From Odontesthes bonariensis (Eukaryota > Chordata > Actinopteri > Atheriniformes > Atherinopsidae), in assembly GCF_027942865.1 (NCBI RefSeq), contig NC_134516.1:22345822-22409821 (forward strand): a stretch of DNA of 64,000 nt, read 5' to 3'. Under the pieces are notes generated by a model, which had not been told where the DNA came from, searched no databases, and saw nothing but the letters and a program-made list of their open reading frames with translations. Shown here one piece after another: positions 11,743 to 23,460 of the stretch. Within the stretch, counting starts at the first letter, position 1. Each line of letters begins with the position of its first letter. A program made the position numbers and the translations under genes.

Positions 11743-14700
11743 GGCAGCAGGACAGGACGAGAAGCAGTCTGTATAGGAAGAAGTTTTAATCTGTAGGTCT
11801 AAAATGGTCTAAACTGCTGGGTGTAGGACTATGAACCAATGAATTTAAGACTTAGGACCTTAAACAGGATTGTGAATGTTGGCAAATAAAGTCAGGACCA
11901 GACACAAGGAGATTTAGAGACAGACTGGCATGGATGTACATGACTATATGTATGCCAGAGGAATGACCTTGAATCATAGTCGCTATGCAGAGCACGAGCA
12001 GTGCAGAGAAGTGTCACCCTGGCATAGCTAATGATTTGCGTTGCATGTAATTTCCACATGGACAATAACTGATTGTCCTTACTGAAGCCTCCAAACCCTG
12101 GAGGCTTTGTGAGGGTTGTCCTGTAATGGCATGCGTGTCTTTTTATGCTTCCTCACGTTGTCACTCAACTCACACTTCTTTTGTCTTTTGTCATGAATGT
12201 GTCCGAGATGAGAGCCCCGACAACGGGAAGCACTCCACGTTGGTCATTTCTGCTCTAACGGCAGCCCTGTTCCAGAGCCCTCATGCTATCAGTCATGACC
12301 CTGGACTTTCAGGTTCTGTATCTTTGATCATAAGATATGCTGAAAGTATGCTGGAGAACACTGACTCGCTGGATCATCGGTAATCTTCGTAACCATCTTT
12401 TTAGCCATTACTAAGTAAGGCCTCTTCCAGTGAAGTCCATTAAATTAAATGGTGGTCTCCTATCTTCTGATAGCCAATCAGTGTTCTTCCCTTTAGGATA
12501 TGTGGCTGGAAGTATCTGCATACGTATGATGGCCCTAGGTCAAGACCACGCATTTCCCAGACAATAAGAATCTTTGATGTACTGAACCGAAAACCACGAG
12601 GAAGAAGAAGAGTTTGATCCTAAATTATTTACCCGGATGCTAAGCATTATGATTCGAACAACTACAGTCTCCAGCTGAGAATGCAAGGAAAAGTGAGTTG
12701 ATGACCAAGAGGTAATGGGGTCTCTCAGTTACTCTGGGGGCAAATGAGTCGCTCCAACTTCCAGTGTGTAAGCGATTAGGTTCTTGTCTCCGCTCGTGTT
12801 CCGGCTCTTCTCAGAAACTGATTGGGAAGAAGGTTTTCCTAAGACACGGGTTCTTTGATAATCATTTGTGCGGTGTAAAAAACGGCACCGTGCGATGGGA
12901 AAGAAACCGAACCATGACACTCCTTAAAATTTGCGGAGCATAAATTTGACTCGCAGGTTTGGGGAAATGCTTGAGTTGTACGCCTGTGTTGTGTGCCAGT
13001 TATATGTTATATGCTAACACATTCAAGTACCTGGGCGTGTACAGGTTGTACATGCTTAAAACATGTGTCTTCATTCTCAATTCCACTTTTATCAATCATT
13101 TGCTGGTGCTGGGAGTTTTTTTTTTATGTGTGTGAGTGTGTGCTGGTTAAAATCTGTTTGTTAATCTCTTAAGGACACAACGCTATGTATGACAATGTGT
13201 GCCCTGGATACTCGCAACGACAGCAAGAGAGATGCAGTCTTTACTGTCCTTCTTGCAATTCAACTCTTTCTTTGCTCTTTTACTTGTTTTACATCCTCTA
13301 TTTGCAAATCATTTTATTTTTATATTTAGATAGAAACAAGAACTTTAACTGCACCAGAAATAGATCCTCTGAATCAGGGATGATATTGCAACAGCTTTTT
13401 GGAGCATTTTTAAAGCTTTGATCATACAACAAAACAAAACTTTTTACATACAGTTTGGGGTGATGGGCCAGGTTTTGAGAAGTGTTTTTTTAATCTTCTT
13501 ACTTGCTTTCCTCTGTCTGTTAAATGCTCACACAGTTTGATTAGATTAGCAGGAAGCTGACTGGGCTCTGTCTTAACTGGCGCCGGACGTTCAATTTTTT
13601 TTTATGTGCTTTTCACAAAAGTAAAGAAAACTGACCCCAACTCGTGCGCTGGCTCTGAGGTGCAGGAACAGAAACACATGAGACAAAACACAACAACCAA
13701 CGAAAACCAACAAAAAGAAAAGATGGAAAGATGTTTTCAGAAAACATTTCTGAACATTTTGACATTTCAGACGTTAAAACATGTCACAAACAAAGCAAAC
13801 TTTGATGTTTTAGAACGTGTGAAGGGAAATGTGTTTTCTGAAACCAGGGGTTGCTTTTCTCTGTTTTTTCGTCTAATGATACTGTTTGTTGCACATCAGG
13901 GCTACTGTAAATCTCCCACTTCTGGTTAGCTTGAGCTAAGCTGACAGGCTGCTGTTTTCAGGGCTTATATGAGTGTGATATCAATCTTACTGACAATCTC
14001 AGAGCAACAATGCAAACAGGTGTATTGTCATATTATTCCTTCAAGAAAAAAAAAGACATAACTTTGTGTATAAAGAAGAGAAAATATGCTCTCTGATCTA
14101 ATTGAACAACCCCTTCAAAATCCTTCACCCAAACTCATGTGATTTGCTAAAGGGTGCATTGAGAGTGTGCATCTGCCTCAGAACAACCTTCTTTTTGAGA
14201 CAATATACTTGTATAAAACTTCATTTGTGTAAAAATGAAACATATTCTTGAAGACATTACCTCAGCTCTCGTGGTATAACAAAGTAAATAACATATCTAA
14301 CTGATACTTTCCTGTCATTGTGTTGAAATACTTGGCCTGTGTGGCAGACCTCACCCGTTTGGCACCCATGCTAGAGAAAAAGCATTTTCGGAAACTACTC
14401 GACAAAGATTGGCGTACCACTCTTTCTCTCTCCGCCCCCTCGCACATGCAGATTTACTGACTCAATGTAGACGTGTTTGTACAATGAATAAATCTTTCAT
14501 ATATCTGTAAGTATTCAACCATATTTAAATTGAAATGTTCACACACAAGACGGTGAAGCTACCCAGCATTTACACAGCCTTCTGAGGGTTTCAGACACAC
14601 AACCTACTCTCGCTTAACGACAGGAACGCAGCACTGAACTTGTAATTTATTGTTTGTACAACTGGTATGTGTGAATAAAAAAAATGACGAGATGAGTTTT

Positions 14701-14937
14701 ATTTATTATAGTAATTTTGTATCAAATTACTGTTTAACTTAGGAATATGAGTGCTGAATCATTCCTATGTAAGAATATAGTGTTTTCTTTTCTAGTCATT
14801 CACATGAACATATGTATATAAAATCTATATATTTAAAGATCTTTGTGTCTGTGTCATTACATTCATCCTGGTGTCGATTTATAATTTGGTCACCGTAGAA
14901 GTGTTCCAACTGTTCTAATTAACTTGTTTGAGCAAGC
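11743..14937 (+). other. adamts5 3'UTR and downstream flank
   Basis: No coding exon recognised. AATAAA motifs occur at 11885-11890, near 14485 and at 14674-14679. The last follows an AT-rich stretch typical of a long 3'UTR end. Which site is used cannot be told from sequence alone. Confidence 0.55.
14674..14679 (+). terminator. Candidate distal adamts5 polyadenylation signal
   Basis: Canonical AATAAA in an AT-rich setting about 2.9 kb after the adamts5 stop, with T-rich sequence downstream. The proximal alternative is at 11885-11890. Confidence 0.4.
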
Positions 14938-15066
14938 GTCCCATGTATGAAGGCTGTAGTTCTTCGACTCAGGTTTGAGTCCTGGCCTGGAGCCCTTTGC
15001 TATATGTCTTCCCCCACTCTCCCTGCCCCCTTTCCTGTCTACCAACTGTCAAATAAAGGCCACTAG
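14938..15066 (+). repeat. tRNA-derived SINE-like repeat (fish type)
   Basis: Contains a Pol III B-box-like sequence GGTTTGAGTCC (14972-14982). It is followed by the characteristic body CCTGGAGCCCTTTGC, a CTTCCCCCACTCTCC pyrimidine stretch and an end AAATAAAGGCC. I recognise this as a widespread fish repeat, although no named family can be assigned without a search. It does not fold as a tRNA and has no A box that I can defend. Confidence 0.6.
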
Positions 15067-15621
15067 TGCCCAAGCTGTTTCTAATGAGTCACGATCATCA
15101 CATGATATGAGTGAAATATAAAGGTAAAGGTCAAGTGGAGAAAACAGGACAATAGCTGATTAACATATTGAGGAATAAAGGTGACCACATCGTGCAATAA
15201 ATACTGATGCACAAATAATCACTAGAGGAAGAAATACTTATTCCTTACGGAAACTATTGCCACCATCCAACATATTCAACTACAAGCCAAAGTCAGGTCC
15301 CGTGATGATACAACATAAGTAGAATATCTCACATAGCTTGTTGGGTACTTGAAAGTTGCCGACAAAGGTTTGGGCACCTTGTGACAAAAAACTTCTATAA
15401 GATAAACTGATATCCAAAAGTTCCAAGGAAACGAATGCAACATTCATCTGAGCATTTAAAGTAATAATAAAGTTTTAAATTTCTTCAGTTTTAGAGTGGG
15501 AAAAAAAAAAGAAAAGGATAAGGATGACCATGGGAAAATTTGGGAAACCAAAGAGTTTATCGCTCCGGGATAATTCTTACGAACCAAAATGGACATCTTA
15601 ATTTGTTTCAAGTGAGGTTGT
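15067..15621. other. Intergenic DNA
   Basis: AT-rich sequence between the SINE-like repeat and the inverted repeat. Nothing else recognised. Confidence 0.6.
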
Positions 15622-16003
15622 TTGAAGCACTTATGAGTAGTCGATGTAGTCTGCAGTCAGAATTCTCTCTATTTGGAAAATCAGGGAGAATTTCTGATAG
15701 GGGAGCTAAGCTAAGAGCTACTCGGGCAATTTTCTCTGAAAACAAATCAAACCACAAACAAATAGTGACAAAGTAATTTCTGATGTGAAAGTGTTGCAGT
15801 GTAAAATTCACTATGTACTGTATAGTATTCACTCAAACGGAGGTTTGAGTTGTTTCACATTGGAAAAGTTTGCTCTTCTGCGACCCCCTTGGGAGTTGTT
15901 GATAGCTTAGCTCCCCTGTCTGAATTCCTTCCTAAATCTCCAAACTGAGAGCACTCTGACTGCTGTCTACTGTAGATAAGACACCAATTGCTCAGAACTA
16001 CTT
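15622..16003. repeat. Long imperfect inverted repeat (MITE or foldback-like)
   Basis: The left arm core 15653-15714 (beginning GCAGTCAGA, ending AGGGGAGCTAAGCTA) aligns without gaps to the reverse complement of 15905-15966. By hand about 48 of 61 positions match. Similarity weakens but continues outward to about 15622 and 16003. The loop is about 190 bp and has no coding frame. This structure fits a decayed non-autonomous DNA transposon; terminal sequences and target duplications are not clear. Confidence 0.65.
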
Positions 16004-17530
16004 CACATAAACTTGCCTAGGAAAAATTTTAAAGCAACATTTTAAAGAAATGTATTTACAAGTAAGCCTAAGCCTTTTCTCTTCTCCTTGGACATGTTAA
16101 AGATTCCATCTAAGTCATGCTTTCCTCAGCAGAAAGAGGAAAGCTGAGCTGAGCCCGAGTGTCCCCATAGAGGTTAATAGTATTTCTTCTTAAGTGCACA
16201 TGCAAAGCCACAACATTATACAACACCAGACATTTTCCGACTTCCGGTGTCTGTGAGCCCAGATCTGCATCATTCTCCATCCACTCCAGTTACTTTACTG
16301 GACGTGCACACATTGCCTCCACGCGGCCAGCTGCTCATAAATCTAGCGTTAACGGTCGCTTCAAATGTAATGCAAGGGCGCCACCTGTCGACTAGACCTG
16401 TGAGCTGTCATGGAAAATTTCTGGCGTTCCTTAGGAAACGTCCTCCATCTACTGGAAAATACAGAAATTACGCATTTTCTCTTTTTCTAAATTGATGCTT
16501 TTAAGGTGGACTTCAATGATCTTTCCGCTTGGCGATCAATGATGTTTGCTTTTGTAAGTAAAAAAGGAAATTGATCCAATAAACCCATGAGGTTAAGTTT
16601 GATTATTATATATCTATTCTGGAGCTTTATGGTTTTGAGAAAGTTTTCATCATTTTACACAAGGGGTTTAAGGGTTTTGGAGAAAATTGAGTCTCTTGAG
16701 TCCTCTAAGAACTTCTGTGTTTTTTAAACATATTTAAAAAATGTTCACTTGTGTGTAGGCTATTGTGTTTTTGCAGCAGTAGAAACAACATCACCAGTAT
16801 CTCTGCTTTTGCCAGTTATTTTCATGGAACTCCAGCGTAAACTCTTCCTCCTTTTTGAGAGGAAGAACACTAAATGCGGGCGGGGGAAGAAACCCGAAGA
16901 CGGGGGCTCTCGCCTGCCTTGCGCAGGGCGCACACGCAGTCCAATGGAAGGGCTGCTCCACCTTAAGACCTCAGCGGCCCCTCTCAGCTCCCTCTCCCAG
17001 CGGAGAGGAATAGCTGAACCCGGCCACGGCGCACCACAGCCGGCTTGGCACTCGGGAGGTGAATACGGTTCCTGGAGCCCTGTCCAGGACGATATGGTTA
17101 CCATTCTCGACCTTTCCCTCTTTAGTTACACTACAACACTGCTCCACATCAGCCACACCGCCTGTCACATCAGTTTGGACAGATATAAGCTTAGGTTTCA
17201 TAAACATTATGCGGCCAGAAATCAGAAAGTAGGGCACTATTTAAAGTTAGAGGTTTAGTTTGTATTTTTATGAGATTATCTTCAATTCCATATGATAAAT
17301 ATTAACTGATTATATAGGCTACAGTGTAATAATGCGTCATACGTTGCCTTGTCTATGTGTGTCAAGCACAGAGTGAAGAAAAAAAAAACATTCCCTGCCC
17401 AAAGCTCCCTATCCTCCACAATGATTGATTATTATGGCAACGCTCCAGGTCGCTGGTGCGTTTTCGTTGCGCACGGGATTTGGCCCCTCTCAGATCAAAG
17501 AGCCCTCAGGAAAGGGGTGGTCCCGGGGCA
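16004..17530. other. Intergenic DNA upstream of adamts1
   Basis: No exon recognised. A CTCF-like site occurs on the minus strand near 16376-16392 (plus strand GGGCGCCACCTGTCG). A GC-rich block lies at about 16875-17060. The part nearest the gene probably contains upstream promoter elements. Confidence 0.5.
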
Positions 17531-17536
17531 GGGGAA

Positions 17537-17542
17537 TATATA
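17537..17542 (+). promoter_or_regulatory. adamts1: TATA box of the adamts1 promoter
   Basis: GGGGAATATATAGGAGG sits about 430 bases before the adamts1 start codon in GC-rich flanking sequence. This predicts transcription starting near 17565-17570 and a leader of about 400 nt. Confidence 0.7.
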
Positions 17543-17727
17543 GGAGGGACCGGCTCTGATCTGACTGCAAGGCAAGAGCGGAGAACAGACCAAACTGGCC
17601 AGCAGAGTAAAAGACCTGCCCCCCAACTCAAAGCAAGAGCCAGAAACTAAGAATTTGAGATTTTGGAGAGAAACAGAGAGCAACCTGTTGGAATTTACTG
17701 CTGAGATCCAGCTTTTATTTTCATTAC

Positions 17728-17808
17728 ATGAGAAGACTTCTCTGCAACAAGTCAAACCTGCTCATAACTTTAAAAGAGTTCTGCACTGGATTTGATCCCT
17801 TTTTCTAG
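17728..17808 (+). CDS. Upstream ORF in the adamts1 leader (26 aa)
   Basis: ATG at 17728 runs 26 codons to TAG at 17806-17808, wholly inside the predicted 5'UTR and ending 161 bases before the main ATG. The peptide matches nothing known to me. Its possible role is translational control of adamts1; there is no evidence that it is translated. Confidence 0.35.
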   Translation: MRRLLCNKSNLLITLKEFCTGFDPFF

Positions 17809-17969
17809 ATTTGTAATCGTGTGCGTAATTTTGGGGACAGTTTTGTGGAAGTTCAAAAACTTTGCTTTGTAGCTCATAGTGGAAACACACTTTGAGGATT
17901 TACTTGCTTCATTGTAAAGACTTTATTCTCAATAAATTTTTTCCAGTTGTCGGATTTTACGGTTACAAG

Positions 17970-20900
17970 ATGTGGTTTTTACACGTTTCCATTGGTTTAA
18001 TTGCCGCTGTGTGCGTCGGCGCAGAGCAGAGCGCCTGGGAGGAGAGCACCGTGGTGCCGGTCAGATTAAACCCGGAGGAGAAGGAGAGGGAGACGGGGGT
18101 TAAGTTGTACCGGTTGGACGTATTTGGAGAGCAGTTGTTTTTGCGAATCGAGCCCGACAGCAGTTTCATGTCGCCCGGGTTCGTCTTCCAAATTTTGGAC
18201 ACTCCCGAGTCCGAGCCGACGCTGGCACCAGATAGCGGGTGTTTCTTTTCGGGCACGGTGAACGGAGACGTCCTCTCAGTCGTGTCGCTCAACCTCTGCA
18301 ATGGAATCAGTGGCGCAATCATTTTTAAGGACAAAGACTACGAAATTCAGCCCCTAAAATCGAGTGCCGTCCAGCGCACCGACAAGGATGTCCACAGGAT
18401 TCGTCGAAGAGACTTTGCGACTTGGCCTGGGAAAGGCAGCGCCAAGTGCGGGGTCAACGAGGACGAGAAAAGGGTGCCAAAGAATCTGGAGAAAGAGGCC
18501 AGTCACGGAGCCCCTAACGCAGACCAGACAGGTAACACTGCGCGCATTTTACACACTATTACTCATCTTTATTAGAGCTAAAATACACTGTAGAATGCCA
18601 AAAAACAATTATAATCTTCTGCCGCTATAACAAACCTGTGTTATAAAGTTTCCTGACTCGAGTGTGTTGGCCAAACTGTTGGAGCTGCAATTGTTCGTGT
18701 GCTAGTGTTGCACAGCGCTCAACTAACTTTTGACAGCGCTGTCAAGGAGAAAAGGCAGGGGAGGAAAGGAGAGAGGAAAGAGGGGGAGTGGCGGAGGAAG
18801 GGGGGCAGAGGGATTGGGGACAGCCAGAGCCCGGCAGCGCCGAGGCGTGTAAACTTGCCTCCTGGTACAAATCGCACCGACGGAGTTTATTCCCTAGACA
18901 GGATTTTCAGCCTTCGCCCTTTCCCACTCGCATAGTTTTTCCACCCGAGAAGGTCATCTTCGAGAATGTGGACCCTGAGAAGGAGGAGCCGCCGGTGGTG
19001 TGACGCTGAGTCACGGCAGCCAAGCTGCTCAAGGCACATCCGGAGCTCTTTATTGGTTGCAAAAAAAAAAGGGGGGGAATGCTGTTAGAACAGTGCTGCA
19101 TAGACTTTTAATATTTCAGCTGTTCCAAAATTTATAAAAAAAAGTTTTTAAGTTTTTAAAGTTGCAGTGCTGTAGTTGTTACTGACACATGATATAAACT
19201 ACATGACTTTGTCTAACCTCTTTCTATCTCTCCAGCCCATCACAGGACCAGGCGCTTTGTTTCCACCCCTCGCTACCTGGAGATCTTGGTGGTGGCTGAC
19301 CAGTCCATGGCTGAGTTCCACGGCGCAGGGCTCAAATCTTACCTTCTGACCATCATGGCAGTGGCATCCCGCCTCTACCGCCACCCCAGCATCCACAACT
19401 CCATCAATCTGGCTGTGGTGAAGCTGCTGGTGGTGTACGAGGAAGAGCGGGGCCCCCAGGTGTCATCTAACGCTGCCATGACCCTTCGCAACTTCTGTCA
19501 GTGGCAGCGCCAGCACAACCCACCAAGTGACCGCCACCCAGAGCACTACGACACAGCAGTGCTCTTCACCAGGAAGGTGAGTTGTAGTGCAAGTCATGTG
19601 TTAAGACAGAAAATGGGACAGTGGCAGAGAAAGAAGGGGAGACATAGTGATAGGGAGTGCTCACATGCTCATTTTACTCTCGATGTTCCTCATTAGGATT
19701 TGTGTGGAGCCCACTCCTGTGACACTTTAGGCATGGCAGATGTTGGCACAGTGTGCGACCCTGACAGAAGCTGCTCAATTATTGAGGATGATGGACTGCA
19801 GGCAGCATTTACTGTGGCACATGAACTGGGTAAGAGTGTTATAAAGATTTCAAAATGTATATAATTACTTGCACACTAACAGTAGAAGTGTGAAAAGGAC
19901 TTTTCATAAAATTTCTAATATCTCCTCTCCAGGCCACGTCTTCAACATGCCTCATGATGATGCCCAACTGTGTTCTGAGGTCAACGGTGCCCACTGGGGC
20001 TCCCACATGATGGCGTCCACCCTATCTAATCTTGACCAGCAGCAGCCGTGGTCTCCCTGCTCTGCCCTCATGATCACCAGCTTCCTGGATAATGGCCACG
20101 GCCAGTGCCTGCTGGATAAGCCAGTCAAGCCTCAGCTGCTCCCTGAGCCCCTGCCGGGGACGGTCTACGACGCCGACCATCAGTGTCGTCTGACATTTGG
20201 TGAAGAGTCCCAGCACTGTAAAGACCTGAGCACCTTGTGCGCAGCTCTCTGGTGTACTGTGACCACATCCAACGGTTTGCTGGTTTGCCAGACCAAGAAC
20301 TTCCCCTGGGCTGATGGGACATCGTGCGGGCATGAGAGCTACTGCTTGGCTGGACATTGTCTCACAAAGAGTCAGGCTGCCAAACATCAGGTAGGGATTT
20401 AGACTCAATGCTTTCCCACTTTAAAAGACTCAACTTTTCCTGTTGTTAGATCAATGAGCGTTTGAACTTTCAGCCTCTGGCCTGCTCTGAAGTTGTAACG
20501 TGTTTGTCTCTGTTGTTTTCAGACTCCCGTTAATGGTGGTTGGGGTGTTTGGGGTCCCTGGGGGGACTGCTCTCGGACCTGCGGTGGAGGAGTTCAGTAC
20601 TCCTTCCGTGCATGTGACAACCCTTTGCCAAAGAATGGAGGCAAGTACTGTGAGGGCAAAAGGATCCAATATCGCTCCTGCAACACAGAAGCCTGTCCTG
20701 ATACCAACGGTAAGAGATTTTTGTCATCACATCGAAGTACTTAAATTCAACAAATGTTCCTAAACTCTGTGTTTCAATTTGGCACCACTCACTTTAGTCT
20801 TTTTAGCTTGAATGTCAAAGTCATTTTTTTAGATGCACTGGTGTGATGGTTGCAGTCTTGTCCTTGCAGGAACTCTGACCTCTCTTTTTCTCTTTCTCAG

Positions 20901-22351
20901 GCCTGTCATTCCGTGAGGAACAGTGTCTGGCCCACAATGACATGTCAGCTCAAGTATCGCTGGGTTCGGGCGAAGGCGTCGAGTGGGTTCCCAAGTATGC
21001 TGGAGTTTCACCCAAAGACCGCTGCAAGCTGGTGTGCCGGGCCAAGGGGACTGGATACTTCTTTGTCCTCAAATCTAAGGTGAGTTGATAATGCTGCATA
21101 ACTGTTGCCGCTCTACTTTGGAATGATACGTTTTCCGGGTCTTAGCTCATCTCATAACAGTCCTCATACCTGTGTAGACTTGCTATTGAGTATCATTGTA
21201 ATTTCCTTGAGGGGAAAAAGAATTGCAGAGGAAAGGGTTTTTACCATTTGACTCAAAGCTTTTACATAACAGTCATATACGGCAAAACTCTGAAGTTCCA
21301 ATTTTGTGTTTTTTTCTGATCCCAGGTGGCTGATGGAACGCCCTGCAGCCCAGATTCCACCTCAGTTTGTGTACAAGGCCAGTGTGTCAAGGCTGGCTGT
21401 GATCGTGTCATTGGCTCCAACCGGCGCTTTGATAAGTGCGGCGTGTGTGGTGGAGATGGATCTAGCTGTAAGAAAGTGTCAGGCTCTCTGGAGCGTGCCA
21501 GGTAAATATCAAACAGGCCAAAAAGTCATAAATTTATTCTCAGAGCTGGATTGCATGCATGTCTAAAAGTATTTTGATATCTAAATTAGTCCGTTTTTCT
21601 TTTTTTCAGGCCTGGTTATCAGGATGTTGTAACTATCCCTGCTGGTTCCACCCACCTGGACATCAAACAGCGTGCTCCAGGCAATAGTCGTCACGACAAC
21701 AGCTATTTGGCAGTGCGTCGCCAGGATGGAACGTATCTGTTGAATGGCGATTACAAACTGATGACCATGGAGACGGACATTGCTTTGCGAGGGGCACTGT
21801 TGAGATACAGCGGCTCCTCCGCCACCCTGGAGCGCCTCCGGAGCTTCGCACCGCTCCCCGAGCCCCTTACCATCCAGGTACTGTCTGTAGGGGAGGCCCC
21901 AAGGCCTCGGGTCAAGTACAGCTACTTTGCCCCTCGGCCCAGCAACACTGCTTCATCCTCCAACAACAACGGAGGCCGCCGCCAGTCAATCAATGCCATC
22001 CGGGAGGTGGGAGGAGCTGAGTGGACCCTGAGGGAGTGGGGTCCATGTTCTCAGACCTGTGGTGGAGGCATGCAAGAAAGAGAGGTTGTGTGTCTGGACC
22101 CCCAAGGACATCCATCTACAGACTGCCCTGAGGAACTTCGTCCCTTGGCCTCGCGGTCATGCTCCTCCCAGCCCTGCCCCTCCTGGCTTCTGGGAGAATG
22201 GTCACTATGCTCAAAGACCTGCGGCCGGGGCTTCCGAAAGCGTCAACTGCGCTGCATCGGGTCTGACGGGCGCACGTTAACCCATGACAGCTGTGACCCC
22301 AAAGACCGGCCACGACCTCTGCTGGAACTATGCAATCAGAGTGCCTGCTAA
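17970..22351 (+). CDS. adamts1: ADAMTS1 metalloprotease, 8 exons, 925 aa
   Basis: Secreted zinc metalloprotease of the matrix; mammalian ADAMTS1 cleaves versican and aggrecan and restrains VEGF. Coding exons: 17970-18531, 19236-19576, 19697-19829, 19933-20390, 20523-20709, 20901-21079, 21326-21501 and 21610-22351 (TAA). The start is the ATG giving [18 protein letters not shown], a clear signal peptide; upstream in-frame codons lack an ATG. Domains: prodomain to about 194, ending at furin site RTRR|F; catalytic domain with [13 protein letters not shown] (H343, H347, H353; E344) and Met-turn MMAS; disintegrin-like; central TSP1 from about 505 ([16 protein letters not shown]); Cys-rich and spacer; two C-terminal TSP1 repeats (about 817-869 and 872-925). 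Two repeats after the spacer is the ADAMTS1 arrangement. Human ADAMTS1 has 967 aa; the difference is mainly a shorter prodomain. It is a tandem paralogue of the upstream adamts5. Confidence 0.95.
18532..19235 (+). other. adamts1 intron 1
   Basis: Phase 1 intron (ACA G|GTAACA ... TCTCCAG|CC CAT) placed six codons before the furin site. It holds a purine-rich, GC-rich block at about 18745-19015 with an AP-1-like TGAGTCA near 19008, and an A/G run near 19060. The paralogue adamts5 has no intron at this position. Confidence 0.85.
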
Positions 22352-23460
22352 GGACTGCATCTACAATCTGACCTCCTGTTGTCCCAGCTTTCAGATCAAA
22401 AACTCTGATCATCACTCCCTGCGTTTTTACACAGACAGTTTAAAATGTCCGGTAAATGTTTACGTCTAAAGCTGGAGAGCTACAGATGAGTCCACAATGA
22501 TTGTGACTGTAACTTCCAATATTTTACCCATTCCCTCCACCGATTCTGGGATCAAATGCTGAACAACAGCGGCGCTGCCACCTGGTTGCGTCAACAAAGA
22601 CTGGGTACAGCTCTACACCTGTCTGTCAGCAGTGGCACATCTGGCGTTCCATGAGGGGAAAACACAAACATTCCTGATTTCCCTTAAAAGAGCATGCTGC
22701 TTACCATGCTAATGTCATACTTGTTTGTGAAAGTGAGACTGTTTTGTTTGTGTGTCAATTTTTTTATGCATGTATATGTTTGTCCAAGCTGGGCTGGACA
22801 GACCAGTAAGATTTAGGGTGGGGGAGGTTACTGCAGAGTATATAAAGAAACAAATGTAAGAGGATAGCTCACGATTTACTTGCTCACCCCATCAGGTATG
22901 GAAAATAAGATAGCTCATAGTGTTTATGTTCAAACTTCAGTCCACGTTTATTTATCACAAACCTTAAGCACTTCATCTTTGTTTGTTTGTTTAGTTTTTT
23001 TTTTTTGTTCTGCCAGCGGCACATTGTATCAAACCAGTTTCTCAAAATGCCTCAGTACTTTGTCTTTTAGCCATATCTTGCCCTCATCAACACAGCCTTT
23101 AATGAGGGAACTCTTCAAAGACCAAAGAGGAGTGTGTGAGCGTGTGTGTGTGTACATGTGTGTGCCTGTGTGGAGACCTAAAGAGGGACTTGTCTCCTGC
23201 TACTACTTCATAAGTAAGTCTCTCCTGCCTTCTGCGAAGGCTTTTTTTTTCATGTGTTCTCTTTTTTCCTTTTGTACAGAATATCCAAGTTTTATTTATT
23301 TTTGTACAGCCTGTTAAATATAATCATGTGGCTTTTTTTAATATTATTTTGTATTGAGATTACAGAAGGAAGTAGAATATATAGAGTATTTATATACAGT
23401 GTTATATATATATATGGTCCTAGGTTCATGAATAAAGCATCACATTGACTTGTGCAGCTG
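22352..23460 (+). other. adamts1: adamts1 3'UTR
   Basis: Follows the TAA stop. It is AT-rich with AU-rich motifs (TTTATTTA near 22946 and TTTATTTATTTTT near 23291), which in many short-lived mRNAs shorten half-life. It ends at a canonical polyadenylation signal at 23431-23436. Confidence 0.7.
23431..23436 (+). terminator. adamts1: adamts1 polyadenylation signal
   Basis: AATAAA in TTCATGAATAAAGCATCACATTGAC, about 1.08 kb after the stop codon, followed by GT-rich sequence (TTGACTTGTG). Confidence 0.7.

Noticed and set aside
14938..15066. tRNA gene
   Set aside because: Only a B-box-like sequence is present; no cloverleaf or convincing A box, and the body resembles a dispersed repeat.
17892..17969. 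Upstream extension of ADAMTS1 to 17892
   Set aside because: The first codon would be TTG; the first in-frame ATG is 17970 and directly starts a good signal peptide.
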